Shown: one piece after another, positions 47,817-58,489 of the stretch
Layout: each line of letters begins with the position of its first letter
Numbering within the stretch: the stretch's first letter is position 1
NCBI GenBank assembly: GCA_022225965.2
Contig: JAKJXP020000003.1
Coordinates: 496,001 to 560,000, forward strand
DNA: 64,000 nt
Origin: Diatrype stigma
Taxonomy: Eukaryota > Ascomycota > Sordariomycetes > Xylariales > Diatrypaceae
Reading direction: 5' to 3'
The notes under the pieces: model-generated
Seen by the model: only the letters and a program-made list of their open reading frames with translations
Database searches by the model: none
Told to the model about the DNA's origin: nothing
Translations under genes and position numbers: made by a program

Positions 47817-50800
47817 ATGCCGCCGGAGTCTCGGGGTCACAAAACAAATACCATGGCTTCCTCGATGGCGGCCCAGAAAACAAAACTGGGTGTAGGCTCA
47901 GGGGTTTTCATCCCGGTTGTGCTGAACATCATCAGCATTCTCATGTTCCTCCGCTTCGGCTCAATCCTTGGTCGAATCGGTCTCTTTGGGATCCTCGGTA
48001 GGTAATCCAGTTTACCATAGGCAGATCGTGCTTGACTCGACTCTAAACCTTCATATCAGGACTCTTGGTCATAGCATACTTTGTAGATCTTATCACGACG
48101 CTGTCCTTGTCGGCAATAGCATCAAATGGTGAAGTCAGGGGTGGCGGGGCTTACTATCTGATCTCAAGGTCTCTCGGTCCAGAGTTTGGTGGTTCCATTG
48201 GGGTGCTTTTCTATCTTTCCCAGGTCTTGAACACATCTCTCAATGTCGTGGGCTTGATCGATTGCCTCAAACTCAACCTTACGACTTTGATTCCTCACGG
48301 CTTCTGGGAAAGTTATGCCATGGAGACATGTGCTCTCGTTCTCTGTACCGCATTGTGTCTCGCCGGGAGTGCGATATTCGCCCGGGCGAGCAATGGGCTT
48401 GTTGTCATCTTGGTCATCGCAACCCTCAGCATACCTGTTTCCATGATCACGCGGGCTCCTTTCAGGAGCCCTGACATCGGCGTCGACTTCACCGGTCTCA
48501 GTCTCCGTACCCTGAACTCGAACCTATATCCACACGCTTCATCCCCAGCTTACAAAGGCATGGCTACCTTCAGGGAGCTTTTCGGGGTTCTGTTTCCTGC
48601 TACATCGGGTATTTTTGCTGGGGCATCCATGTCGGGAGACTTGAAGAACCCAAGCAAGTCCATACCTAAGGGTACTCTCTCGGCCATGGCCGCAACCTTC
48701 TTTCTTTATCTCTTAGTGATACTGTCTATGGCTTCTAGCATAACCCATGCTTCTTTCACTCGACAAACAAATATCATCTACGCAACGAGCATCTGGCCAC
48801 CATTGGTGCTTGCTGGAGAATGTGCTACCACATTCTTTTCGGCATTGATGGGTATCGTTGGTGCTGCCAAGTTACTACAGGCCTTAGCTAGGGATAAGCT
48901 CCTGCCAGGTCTTTCGGTATTTGGACAGGGTACGAAACGTGGCGATGACCCTGTGTTCGCGGTGTTCCTCACATATAGTATTGCCCAGCTGGCCTTGTTT
49001 GCCGACTTGAACCAGATCGCAACACTTATATCCATGGGCTATCAGGTGATATTGCTACAATCCACCGATGTATATATGGCAATCGCTAACGCTGAGCAGA
49101 TGACCTTCTTCGTCATGAATTTAGCTTGCTTTCTGCTCAAGATAGGATCAGCACCTAACTTTCGTCCGGCATTTCACTTCTTTAGTTGGCAAACGGCTTT
49201 TTTGGGCAGTGTGCTTTCCGCTGCAGCAATGTTCTTTATTGATGAGACGTATGCCGCTTCTGCTATTACGCTGCTGGTTGTCCTATTCCTCTTGATACAC
49301 TATACGAGTCCACCAAAGCACTGGGGAGACGTGTCTCAGAACCTGATATATCATCAGGTACGTAAGTACCTGCTTCGCCTGAAACCAGAGCATATCAAGT
49401 TCTGGCGTCCTCAAATAATACTACTCATCAATGATCCTCGGCACCATACTCGCCTAATCCAATTCTGTAATTCTATGAAGAAGGGGTCTCTGTATATGTA
49501 AGCTAATCACCCCCCTTAGGCCTCGGCATCCATCCAGAACAAGTTCCCAGGCTATGAATAGGAGGTGCTGACATATCGTAGTTTGGGACATGTCATCGTG
49601 ACAGACGACTTTAAATCAGGGATCGACGAAGCTAAGTTTCAACAATCCGCTTGGGGCAACTATATTTCAGAATATTCTCGGATCAAGGCATTCGTCCAGT
49701 TGACAATGTCTCCGACAATTGAATGGGGTGTGCGAAACTTGATCCTTTCCGCGGGCTTGGGTGGCATGAGGCCTAATATCGCGATATTGGGATCATATAA
49801 TATGGATGAATTGCGAAGATCACAGCCATTTGGTCGTGTGCCGAATGTTCCCGCCTCTATGAGCAAACCGCGAGTCAATTCAAGGGTAGAGGGCAAAGTG
49901 TATAACCGGCGCCGCGGGGATACTTCTGCTCGTCTTTTAGAGCTCCCCCTTCCAACAGATGCAATACGGAGGGAAGCTTCGATATCGCCTACGAGCTATA
50001 TGACGATTCTTGAAGACCTCGCGCTACGACACCGTCTCAATGTCGCTGTTGGTAAAGGGTTCCAGGGTCTGGAAACACCAAGGCGCGATGGAAACAACAC
50101 CAAAAGGTTTATAGACCTTTGGCCTATTCAAATGTCAGCTGAAATTACGAACGATGGGAAAAGCGTCCTCACAAGCAACTTCGACACCTGTAGGTCTTCA
50201 AGATACATTTATCTTATCCAGAATTACTGACTGGGTTTAGATACACTAATTCTTCAACTCGGATACATTCTGCTCAGTGTTCCAGCGTGGAAAAAGGCGT
50301 TTCGCCTACGTGTCATGGTCTTCGTTGAATACGAAACCGAAATAGAAGACGAGAGGCGCAGACTCAAGGCACTTCTGGAAAAGTTAAGAATCGAGGCAGA
50401 AATAGTGGCATTTGCCCTTGCATCAGGACAACTGAGAACCTATGAATATATTGTTAACGGTGATGTCAGCCATCCGGACACCACATACGCCGTCGATGAT
50501 CTGCTTAAGGACGATGAATGGTGGAATGAACTGCAATGTCTAAGAAACGAGGCTTCAGGAGTCTCTCAATCACACGAGTTCGCTTCGTTGGGTGCGATGC
50601 TCGAAGAGACCAGACGTCGAAACTCTGACTCGCAACAGGGTGACGAAGACAGAACAGCCAGGAGGCTCAGTGTCCATGACTTCTTGGATTTGCCGAAGAA
50701 TCCCACGGTTAGTAAATTATCGAAGCTCGGGGTGAACTTTGGCATCCACACCCACCGTTTAAGCCCCGTGGCATCTGTTGGCCCAGACCAAACTGGGCCC

Positions 50801-52003
50801 TCCTATTCAAGCGATGATGATAGCGAATCGATCACGTCCTCAGATGCCGACTTTAATGATGTTGCCAGTCTAGCAAGCAGGCGTAGCGTTGAGGATACAG
50901 GGGCATCAAGACAGCGCCGATCTTTTCGCAGCCGCAGAAAGAGTCTTGGTGACATCATCACGGGTCGGACTACTACATCAGACTCAATGCCTCTTCTACA
51001 TCAACCGACCGCAACAGCACCAGCCGGGTACGGTTCGATAAACCCAGAAACCCAACTGCCTGTTACCGAGAAGCAATCCGGACCGCCGCCTACAGATCCT
51101 CCTAGACGTGCAGCTAGCAGCATGCCACTCCGAGAGTCACCGGCGGCGTCCGGAGAAGCGAGTGGTAAAGACACATTGTTGTCTCCAGTTGTAGCAGCAC
51201 CTTCCAGGCCATCACTGACAAGGCATTCGTCCGCGAGCCGTTTCACAAGCAACCTAACGCCCGACACCAAGATCACGGTCGAAGGTTCCGGACCCAAAAT
51301 CATGTTCTCGGAACCGGCGGGAGCTTCAACAGCCCCACCAAGACCGCCTACCCGCCCAGGGCTTTCGCGCAACTCCTCCATGAGCAAGTTCTCGAGTCGC
51401 CCCGTACCCGAGGCCAGGATCGAGGATGAAGGAGGAGCGGGGCCCAGGCTCACATTCGCAGAGCCCGAGGACTACCCGCTTCCGGCAACGCCGGCGCTCC
51501 GTTCCCGCCGCAATTCGGCGTCCCGCGGCAGTGGACCGGGGCAGAGGCAGGGGCAAGCACTAGCGGGGGATACGCACGTCAACATACCCGAAATGTCAGA
51601 ATCGCACCGCTTCGAGGCGGCAGCGGCGGCAGCAGCAGCGGCGGCGGCGGCGCGCACTGGTGAGGGTGGTGAGGGCGAGGATGGGACCCATGATAACGAT
51701 AACGGCTCGTCGAGCTACTCGACGCAGAACCTCCCGCTTTCGTTCAACGACCTGCCGAGCCGCGCCCAGCACCTGATCCTCAACGAGCTGATGCGGCAGA
51801 ACAGTGGCAGTGACGGCAGCGGTGGTGGTGGTGGTGGGGACACAGCGGTGCTGCTGACGACGCTGCCGATCCCCGAGGAGGGCACGTGCCGGAGCGAGGA
51901 GGACAGCCTGCGCTACCTCGCGGACATCGAGGTGCTATGCCACGAGCTCCCGCCCGTGCTGCTTGTGCTGAGCAATAATATGACGGTCACGGTTAGCCTG
52001 TGA
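47817..52003 (+). CDS. VHC1: Vacuolar cation-chloride cotransporter, SLC12/VHC1-like (1329 aa)
   Basis: Four exons: 47817-47997, 48060-49497, 49582-50189 and 50241-52003, with introns of 62, 84 and 51 nt; phases agree. Yeast Vhc1 is a vacuolar-membrane K-Cl cotransporter of the SLC12 family. The N-terminus is short, and the first membrane segment is [20 protein letters not shown]. Then come [23 protein letters not shown] and [21 protein letters not shown], both SLC12/APC signatures; about twelve helices end near residue 500. The soluble C-terminal domain contains [28 protein letters not shown] (across intron 2) and [16 protein letters not shown]. Exon 4 starts [20 protein letters not shown] long Ser/Pro-rich insertion with an Ala run (51618-51654) separates it from the final [19 protein letters not shown] segment. 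It is longer than yeast Vhc1. Confidence 0.9.
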
Positions 52004-52447
52004 TGAAATGTGATGCGTGATAATGATGATGATAATGATGTGAAGGAGGGTTGGTTTTGATACGGCCGTCAGCAAGGAGCAATCAACGAGACGTGGGTAG
52101 TAAAAAGGGGAAGTAGAATATGTGTATGCTCTTGTTAATTTGAACGCAATAAGGAATGCATGACATGCCACTGTTGTTGTATTAGGCTAACACTTCATGG
52201 AAGGGTTGAACTTCGACCTTGTTACAGGTGACCTAAGTATATATATCAAGGGCGATCAGCATGTCCCTTTCGACTACTGGACCCTCCTGTAAGTATCGTT
52301 ACCCGCTGCTATTTATTCACAGCCACCGGCATCTATATGGTGGAATAAACATACAAAAGTTTCGAAAGGGCGGCCCAAAAGAAGAACAGACTTAGGCAAT
52401 GTCACTAACAAAGCAGTGAAAAAAGAATAAAAAACCTTTGGTAAAAA

Positions 52448-52470
52448 GAAAAGAAAAGAAAAGAAAAGAA
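52448..52470 (-). terminator. Putative Pol III terminator
   Basis: On the minus strand, just past the tRNA-like 3' end, the sequence is a series of TTTTC units, giving several T4 runs of the kind that stop RNA polymerase III. Confidence 0.5.
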
Positions 52471-52585
52471 TAGTCCACCCAGGAATCGAACCTGGTATCC
52501 TCCGGCCCAATGACTTCCCTGCTGAATTCTCATTTTCAAAGCAGACAGGGGGCAACGGGAGTAACCACTCAACCAAAGCCTCTCC
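52471..52585 (-). tRNA. tRNA-like element (class II or intron-containing; possibly a pseudo-tRNA)
   Basis: The minus strand shows a good internal A box (TTGGTTGAGTGGTTA) and a perfect B box within a T-arm (CCAGG TTCGATT CCTGG), followed by T-rich termination signals. Between them a TCTGC/GCAGG stem encloses a long loop with TTTGAAA, which would read as a TGA (Ser) anticodon with a short intron; a long variable arm would fit Ser. However, the 3' acceptor strand GTGGACT has no complementary 5' strand: the expected position reads GAGAGGC or nearby. The anticodon and cloverleaf are therefore uncertain, and it may be a tRNA pseudogene or a tRNA-derived SINE head. Confidence 0.42.
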
Positions 52586-53638
52586 ATTGTTTGGAGGTCT
52601 GGGAGAGCCGGCGTGCTGTACCAACGACACCCGCGGACTGTGTTTGTTGGGAATTCCCACCTTGTTTGGGCTCAAGTACTCAACCACCTCGGCCGGCGAT
52701 ATGCCGGCACCTGCAGTGATTACGAAGCTGAGGCCATGCCGAGTAGGTACACGATCACATGTACCCGACTGTCTACAATGTGTACCTACCTACATATGTA
52801 CCACAAATGCCACAAACATATCGTACTTGACTTGACAGGACTTGCCTAAACACCATCGCATGCCTACCTAGGTAGACTGTCTACCCTCCTCACCGAACAT
52901 AACCTAGCTCCTAGTGTTGCCATCGCGAACAGCTTGTCGCCGTCACCTAACGTCTGCTTGCCTTGCCACGAACCGTCTTAGCAATGATTCGTGGCCCAGT
53001 CGCCCCTACTAACACTTACACACAGCGCAAAGGATGTCGGATGGGAGGAAAGCGGGCAATATGTTTGTACTTGTATGATTCTAATTACCTATTACCCATG
53101 TACGTAGGTAAGCCAGAGGACGTGTGTACTGTCATCCATCTAGCTACGAAGTATGCTATTGTTGTTGGTGGTGGAACCAGACTCCGACCAACGCCTGGTT
53201 CTACCATAGGTACATCGCATGGGAACAAAGAAACCAAGTCCCTTTCCCGCTTACTTTCGGCTACAGACACATACAATATAGATAGCTCAACAGCTCAGGT
53301 TGCTCAATACATGGCCAGTCAGTAGTTCTAGTGTGGTATATGAATGAGTGAATGATTAGCAGGAAAGCAGAGCCCCTGACGCAATAAGACTCCATCAAGT
53401 ATTGGGATGATTCACCTGTTACACTATTATATACTTGGATGTATTAGACACATAAAGACACACGCATTATAGCCCGGTTGGCCAAGTCACCCTTACACAT
53501 CTATTGTTGGTTGTCTACCATTCAAGTCAACAAAACCAAACAAAAGAAACCTAGCGCACCAGCACCAGCAGCATCGATCAAAGAGAAACATACCACAAGG
53601 CGCCACCGGCTAAAGTAGAAAGGTAGATAGATAATTAG

Positions 53639-56032
53639 ATGTCAGTACCTACGCTCGAGTGCGACGATGACCACATCACCGGACGACCTCGTCAACATGC
53701 TAATAACGAGCACATTACACCAATACCCCCATCCACACCCGCATCTAGATATACCCAAATCCATACCCATACACCGAAACACACCACCGCAACGAAGCCC
53801 AAAGCCAAGGCTAAGACCAAGACCAAGAACAAAGGCATAGTGAAGAGAGTCTTCGGCAGCCTCAGAAGAGAGCATAACAGCAAGCCCCGGCGCATACAAT
53901 ACGACGGGGTCTCCACCACCACCACCAAGGAGAGGAAGGCGAAGGGGAAGGGTAAGGAACACAATAAGGACAAATACAACAACAAGAGCAAGGACAAGCA
54001 GGAAACCACAGAAACAGAGACGACGAAGCCACCTGGCGAAGACCGCGACCGCGACAATAAGAGCCCCCAGCAGCAGCAGCAGCAGCAGCAGGAACAGTAC
54101 CGACACGAGGAGTGCGACGACCGGAAACGCGTGCAGCTGTGGCAGAAGAACCTCCGGGAGCGCAAGCGGCGGGGCACCATGATGATGCACGGGGAGCAGT
54201 GGCAGCACCAGCACCAGCACCGGACCGGCCCGGGTCCGGCAGTGGCAATGGCCGTGCAAGCAGCAGGGGGAGATATCAAGAGCCCATCATACGCACACCC
54301 CCGGCAACCGCCGCGGCCGCATATGAAGAGCAGGCCGCACCCTCACAACCACAACCGCAACAGCAACCCTCACAACACGGCGAGGCAGCAGCAGCAGCAG
54401 CCGCCGCTGGCCCTGCGGACGCGAAACGCCAGCAGCACCGGTAGCGGTGGTGGCAGCGGGGGTAGGAAGGGCAGCGTGAACTACGCCTACCCGCTGCACA
54501 GTCCTAGGAACGGGCTGCCGCCGCCGCCGGGGGGCTTGCTGCGGCGCGAATCGAGCGATAGCAACAGCCAGGGCGACAACATGTACGCGTCGGATGCTTC
54601 CTCGAATAAGAACATGAATAAGAATAGCATGATGACTATCAACGTGTATCGGTCGGCGTCGCTAACACACGGCCATGACCAGAGAAGTGAGAGCGACAGT
54701 GACAGCGGAAGTGGCAGCGGCAGCGGCAGCGGCAGCGGCAGCATTGTCGGGCTCGGCATATCAATGCGGGAGACGTTGGACCGCAGAAAACCGGCGCCGA
54801 GCACGCCGCAGGATGCTCAGGGGGAGGCGCCTAATGATCACTTCAACAACAACAACAACAGGAGCAGGGAGAGGGCGCTGCAGACCAGGGGGCGAAGGAT
54901 GAGCATCAAGGAAATCCATCATAAGCACCGCACCCCGGCGCGGAAGTCCAGGGTCATCCACCGCCGCCGGCAGTCACGGTACGGGAGGTCGCCGATCCAC
55001 GGTGGCGGTGGCCAAGCGCCGTCGGCGACGTCAACGGCGTTAGTGTCCTATTCTGAGGACAGTGAGTGGCTCGACATCAACGGGCCATTGTCGACACCGG
55101 CTTGGTACAAGTGGGCATCCGAGGGTGGGAGCGAGAGGGCGGTTCATCAACAACAACGATCAACAACACCCCGGACACTGACGCCACTTCAGATACCATG
55201 CCCCATGCCGGGCTGCAACAACGCCGCGTTACCGAACGTAGGCCTCTGCTCAGACTGTCGGATTGCCCCAAGGGATAGTGTGTTTGTAAACAGCCCGAAA
55301 ATCAGATCCCCAAGGAGGCGGTCGTCTAAGCTGGTCACCTACCCGATAATAGAGTTCAACAGGGTGTCCGGACCCTTTTCGCCGCTAGGCTCACTCGACG
55401 ATGATAACAACCAGGGCGACATGCTGCCGGCAAGAAGTAAGTTCAATGCCAAGTTCAGCCCCAGGCCGGACTTCAAATTACAGCCGCCGCCGGGACGTAA
55501 GGTTCCTGCTGCGGCTAAACGCAACTCGGCAAGATCAACGGGGCCGGATAGGAGTCATGTCGGGTTTCAAATGGCAGTGCCGGGGACGCCGGAGACGCCG
55601 GAGCCGACGAGGCAGCAGGAGCAGGAGCAGGAGCAGGAGCAGCGGCGGCGGCGGTATAGTTTCGAAGGAGGGAACGATGATGAAGTCGCAGACGCGGATC
55701 CAGGGTCAGCAACCAGTGCAGAATCATGGGAGGATTCGCGCTGGGCTTCCGACGATCCAGTGTCAGCTAGGTCGTCGGGCGTCCCAACCACACCGCCACC
55801 GCCCCGGCGCCGACGTTCCAAGCAGAGCTGGAGCTTTAGTAGGGGGTCGGCCGAAAGTAAGGGGTACAGCGACAAAGTCGACATGCATGAGAAGCCGGAG
55901 CGCGTCACCGTTAAAGGCTACACCGAAATTCTCAACATCATCGACTTGTACTTGGACTTGGACTCGGAAGACAATGGCAACGACAATAGTAATGAGAGCA
56001 GGAACCCAGATAAATATCCTTCATGGATTTGA
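53639..56032 (+). CDS. Low-complexity protein with a four-cysteine motif (797 aa)
   Basis: A single-exon gene starting at ATG 53639. Most of the protein is disordered: Lys/Thr-rich to residue 130, a Gln run near residue 145, His/Pro/Gln-rich and Gly/Ser repeats (54712-54740), then Arg-rich patches. An ordered island at about residues 520-580 holds C521-X4-C526-X10-C537-X2-C540 (CPMPGC ... LCSDC), which could bind one zinc ion, followed by SSKLVTYPIIEFNRV. A short amphipathic segment near the end, GYTEILNIIDLYLDLD, may be a docking helix. I do not recognise the family; the layout suggests an intracellular scaffold or regulatory protein. The frame is clean and long despite repeats, which supports its being real. 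Confidence 0.68.
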   Translation: MSVPTLECDDDHITGRPRQHANNEHITPIPPSTPASRYTQIHTHTPKHTTATKPKAKAKTKTKNKGIVKRVFGSLRREHNSKPRRIQYDGVSTTTTKERKAKGKGKEHNKDKYNNKSKDKQETTETETTKPPGEDRDRDNKSPQQQQQQQQEQYRHEECDDRKRVQLWQKNLRERKRRGTMMMHGEQWQHQHQHRTGPGPAVAMAVQAAGGDIKSPSYAHPRQPPRPHMKSRPHPHNHNRNSNPHNTARQQQQQPPLALRTRNASSTGSGGGSGGRKGSVNYAYPLHSPRNGLPPPPGGLLRRESSDSNSQGDNMYASDASSNKNMNKNSMMTINVYRSASLTHGHDQRSESDSDSGSGSGSGSGSGSIVGLGISMRETLDRRKPAPSTPQDAQGEAPNDHFNNNNNRSRERALQTRGRRMSIKEIHHKHRTPARKSRVIHRRRQSRYGRSPIHGGGGQAPSATSTALVSYSEDSEWLDINGPLSTPAWYKWASEGGSERAVHQQQRSTTPRTLTPLQIPCPMPGCNNAALPNVGLCSDCRIAPRDSVFVNSPKIRSPRRRSSKLVTYPIIEFNRVSGPFSPLGSLDDDNNQGDMLPARSKFNAKFSPRPDFKLQPPPGRKVPAAAKRNSARSTGPDRSHVGFQMAVPGTPETPEPTRQQEQEQEQEQRRRRYSFEGGNDDEVADADPGSATSAESWEDSRWASDDPVSARSSGVPTTPPPPRRRRSKQSWSFSRGSAESKGYSDKVDMHEKPERVTVKGYTEILNIIDLYLDLDSEDNGNDNSNESRNPDKYPSWI

Positions 56033-56260
56033 TGAGTTCGGACTGGAGGGAGAAAGCACTTGTACAGTAGCCATGTAAACCAAAAAGACAGATATTCAAG
56101 GCGTCACCGCCGAAATTAAATGATAATGTCTTTAAACGATCTCATGATATCACTTCCTATGAACGCCGACGCTGCCACAAACCATGTTCCAAGCTAAGTC
56201 AAATTTTGCACTCCTAATACAGCGGCTCGATTTCGAGGGAGTAAATCAGGAATGGGGATA

Positions 56261-56863
56261 CTATTCCTGGTCCTGAGCGCTCCCATCGCGACTGCAACAC
56301 TCCAACGTCAGCACTCCAAGTTTTTTCTTTCCCCTTTCTTTCTTTTCTCCTTGATGCCGGACGGGCCACCATCCTCTAGACCACCAGGGGCAGGGCAACT
56401 TACGGGATGTAGACGAGACCCTCCTCCTCCATCGTGAGCTTGACGTCGTCGGGCAGGGAGCCGGAGACCTTGGTGGCGTAGCAGCCGCGGACGTAGCCGT
56501 CGATGCGCTGCCACTTGGCGACCCACGACTTCTTGGGGTCGGCGACGGAGATCAGGCCCTCGAAGACCTGGGAGGTGCACTGGTCGACCGCGTCCGGGTT
56601 GCTCCTCAGCTCGAGGAAGGGGCAGTTCGGACAGCCTTGTTGCTTGAATCGCTGGTTTCGCAAAGGGTCGTTAGTTACCTTAGGTACCTATGTGTAGGCG
56701 TGACGTGTCGTCTCTGGAGTTGAGGGAAAGCCGGATGGCTGGCTGGCTGGCTGGATGGATGGATGGGCAGAAGCTTGCTTACCGTCTGGGGAAGGACGAT
56801 GGAGCAGACCATGCAGGCGCGAGCGTAGCGCATCTGAGAGGGAGGGATGAAGTTCTCGGACAT
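56261..56863 (-). CDS. SPT4: Transcription elongation factor SPT4 (119 aa)
   Basis: Three exons: 56863-56783, 56651-56404 and 56291-56261, with introns of 131 and 112 nt. SPT4 binds the NGN domain of SPT5 to form DSIF, which keeps Pol II processive. The protein begins [20 protein letters not shown] and has the four zinc ligands as CMVC near residue 17 and CPNC near residue 35. It continues [48 protein letters not shown] and EEEGLVYIP. Exon 2 could read into a stop right after YIP, but a GTAAGT donor there and an acceptor at 56292 add RDGSAQDQE, the expected family ending. Intron 1 contains a TGGC/TGGA repeat and a TAGGTACCTA palindrome. It is divergent from POP8. Confidence 0.94.
56681..56765. 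repeat. Palindrome and TGGC/TGGA microsatellite in SPT4 intron 1
   Basis: TAGGTACCTA is at 56681-56690. A tetranucleotide repeat (TGGC then TGGA units) runs from about 56737 to 56765, close to the intron's 5' end on the minus strand. Confidence 0.8.
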
Positions 56864-57566
56864 GTTGGCTGGCTGGTGTTGTTCAACTGGGAATGAGATC
56901 GGTGTTGGTATCGGTATTGGTATTACTCGATCGTTTCTTGTATGTATTGCAGGTTCGTGTCTTTGGGATCTCGTCGGCTGCGTCAAGTTTACAGGTCGGT
57001 TTTCCTACGTAGCTAAGGGGAAGGCTGGATAGGTTTCGTAGTGTGGATTAGTAGCTAAAGAGGTTCGTCGCGGTCGTCGTGGTATTTGTCGGCGTCGGGA
57101 TTCTGGATTCTGGATTCTGGTTAGGGATGGGAGCTTTGTTAGCTGTAAACTGGGGTTGGTCCCTGTTATTTGGCCCCTGTCAGTTGCTGCTTGCAGTTGC
57201 TACGCAGAAAAGACGCTAACCTCCTACCTAAGCTTTTACGTACGAAGTACCTGAACTAGCCATGCATCTTTCGGGGCTTTGCATCTCCAGAAATCTGCTC
57301 CACGATCTAATCAGTACGTACATAACTCCTTTACCTGGAATTCACCAAGATATTCACCAAGATATCTTCTAACCAGCTAGGTATCGTCCCTCTTATGTGC
57401 CCGTATTCAGTCACAACGACTAAGTAATCATGCCCAGCTCGCCACTAAGAAAAGTGCACAGTCCTACAACACCAAGAGGGCAGAAGATATAAGGGGGCTC
57501 CACCTAGATAACAAACAATCGTCAACTTCGTGGCCACTGGACCGGACATATCCGGTCTTGCCCAGC
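56864..57566. promoter_or_regulatory. Shared divergent promoter region of SPT4 and POP8
   Basis: About 700 bp between the two start codons. It contains a GGTATTGGTATC-type short repeat near 56900-56925 and a TTCTGGATTCTGG repeat near 57100-57120. No TATA box is obvious. Confidence 0.45.
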
Positions 57567-58127
57567 ATGGCAGCAGCAGCAGCAGAGCAAGCCGACGCCG
57601 GCGACGGTGACGGCGATACCCCGATGACGGGAACAATCCCTCACCCTCAAGCCTCTGCCGCCTCTGTCGCCTCCAACGGCAAGAAGACGCAAAAATTCCA
57701 CGAGCTCGCCACGTGCACAATCCGGGCGCCACCGTTCGCCTACGCGCACCTAGAGCTCTTCAACTCCACCACCGCCATCACTTCCACCAACTCCGACTCC
57801 GACTCGGAATCTAGCCCCCGGGGTCTCGACGCCCTCCAGGTGCGGTCGTACTGCACGGCGGCGCTGCGGCAGTTCCTGGGCGTGGCGGGGGAGGCGATCC
57901 CGCTGGACGTGCTGCAGGTGCGGGGGCGGCGGTGCTGGGTGCGGGTGCCGCGGGACGACCTGGGCGCGTTCGCGGCGGCTGTCACGGCGTGGCAGGGTGT
58001 CGTCTTGGACGGTGCGGGGGACGGCGGGGACGGCGGTCGCCGGTCTACGCTCCGGATCCTAGGGTGCTCGGACTGGCTGGGGACGCTGGTGGGCGGGCGA
58101 GGTGAGGAGAGGCTGTGGAGTGGGTGA
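57567..58127 (+). CDS. POP8: RNase P/MRP subunit POP8-like (186 aa)
   Basis: A single-exon gene; ATG at 57567 (MAAAAAEQADAG). Pop8 is a small protein of nuclear RNase P and RNase MRP, working in tRNA 5' processing and rRNA cleavage. After a 45-residue disordered start, the Pop8-domain segment begins with KFHELATCTIRAPPFAYAHLELF. It goes on with LDALQVRSYCTAALRQFLGVAGEAIPLDVLQVRGRRCWVRVP and the end block LRILGCSDWLGTLVGG. A Ser/Asp-rich insert interrupts the domain at about residues 70-90, and a Gly/Asp-rich insert precedes the end block. The stop TGA is the first of a series of in-frame TGA codons in the following GATGAT repeat. It converges with PPT1. The assignment is from domain pattern, not from a search. 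Confidence 0.8.
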   Translation: MAAAAAEQADAGDGDGDTPMTGTIPHPQASAASVASNGKKTQKFHELATCTIRAPPFAYAHLELFNSTTAITSTNSDSDSESSPRGLDALQVRSYCTAALRQFLGVAGEAIPLDVLQVRGRRCWVRVPRDDLGAFAAAVTAWQGVVLDGAGDGGDGGRRSTLRILGCSDWLGTLVGGRGEERLWSG

Positions 58128-58182
58128 TGAGGATGATGGTGATGAGGATGATGGTGATGATGGTGATGAGGATGAGGATGAT
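58118..58182. repeat. GATGAT/GATGAG microsatellite at POP8 stop codon
   Basis: About 60 bp of imperfect GATGAG/GATGGT triplet units begin at the POP8 stop codon and run into the 3' UTR. Confidence 0.88.
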
Positions 58183-58489
58183 AATCTAAACTACCTCGTT
58201 TTCCCTCGACCACAGAACGCGCACACACGCACACAAAATCCGTCACTTCACCCCTCAGCTCATGAAAAGAGTCATCTCTCACGTCATTATCATTTGAAAA
58301 TTGCAGCCATGGTATATACATCTAACATCCCCTTGCCCCTTACCCTTTCCCCTACCCCTGCCCTCCTAGATCCCTGGAACGCCATGCTTCCGACGATGCA
58401 CCGTCGTCTATGCAAGATGCTATGCTGCCGACCTGCCAAACCCCACCAGCCTGGGTGTTAAGTCACCAGCATCGGTTCAACCCCGCAGT

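Larger units (their letters stand above)
52004..53638. other. Intergenic region with tRNA-like element
   Basis: About 1.6 kb. Besides the tRNA-like element at 52471-52585, it has TACCTA tracts near 52785 and 52862. No protein gene is seen. Confidence 0.45.
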
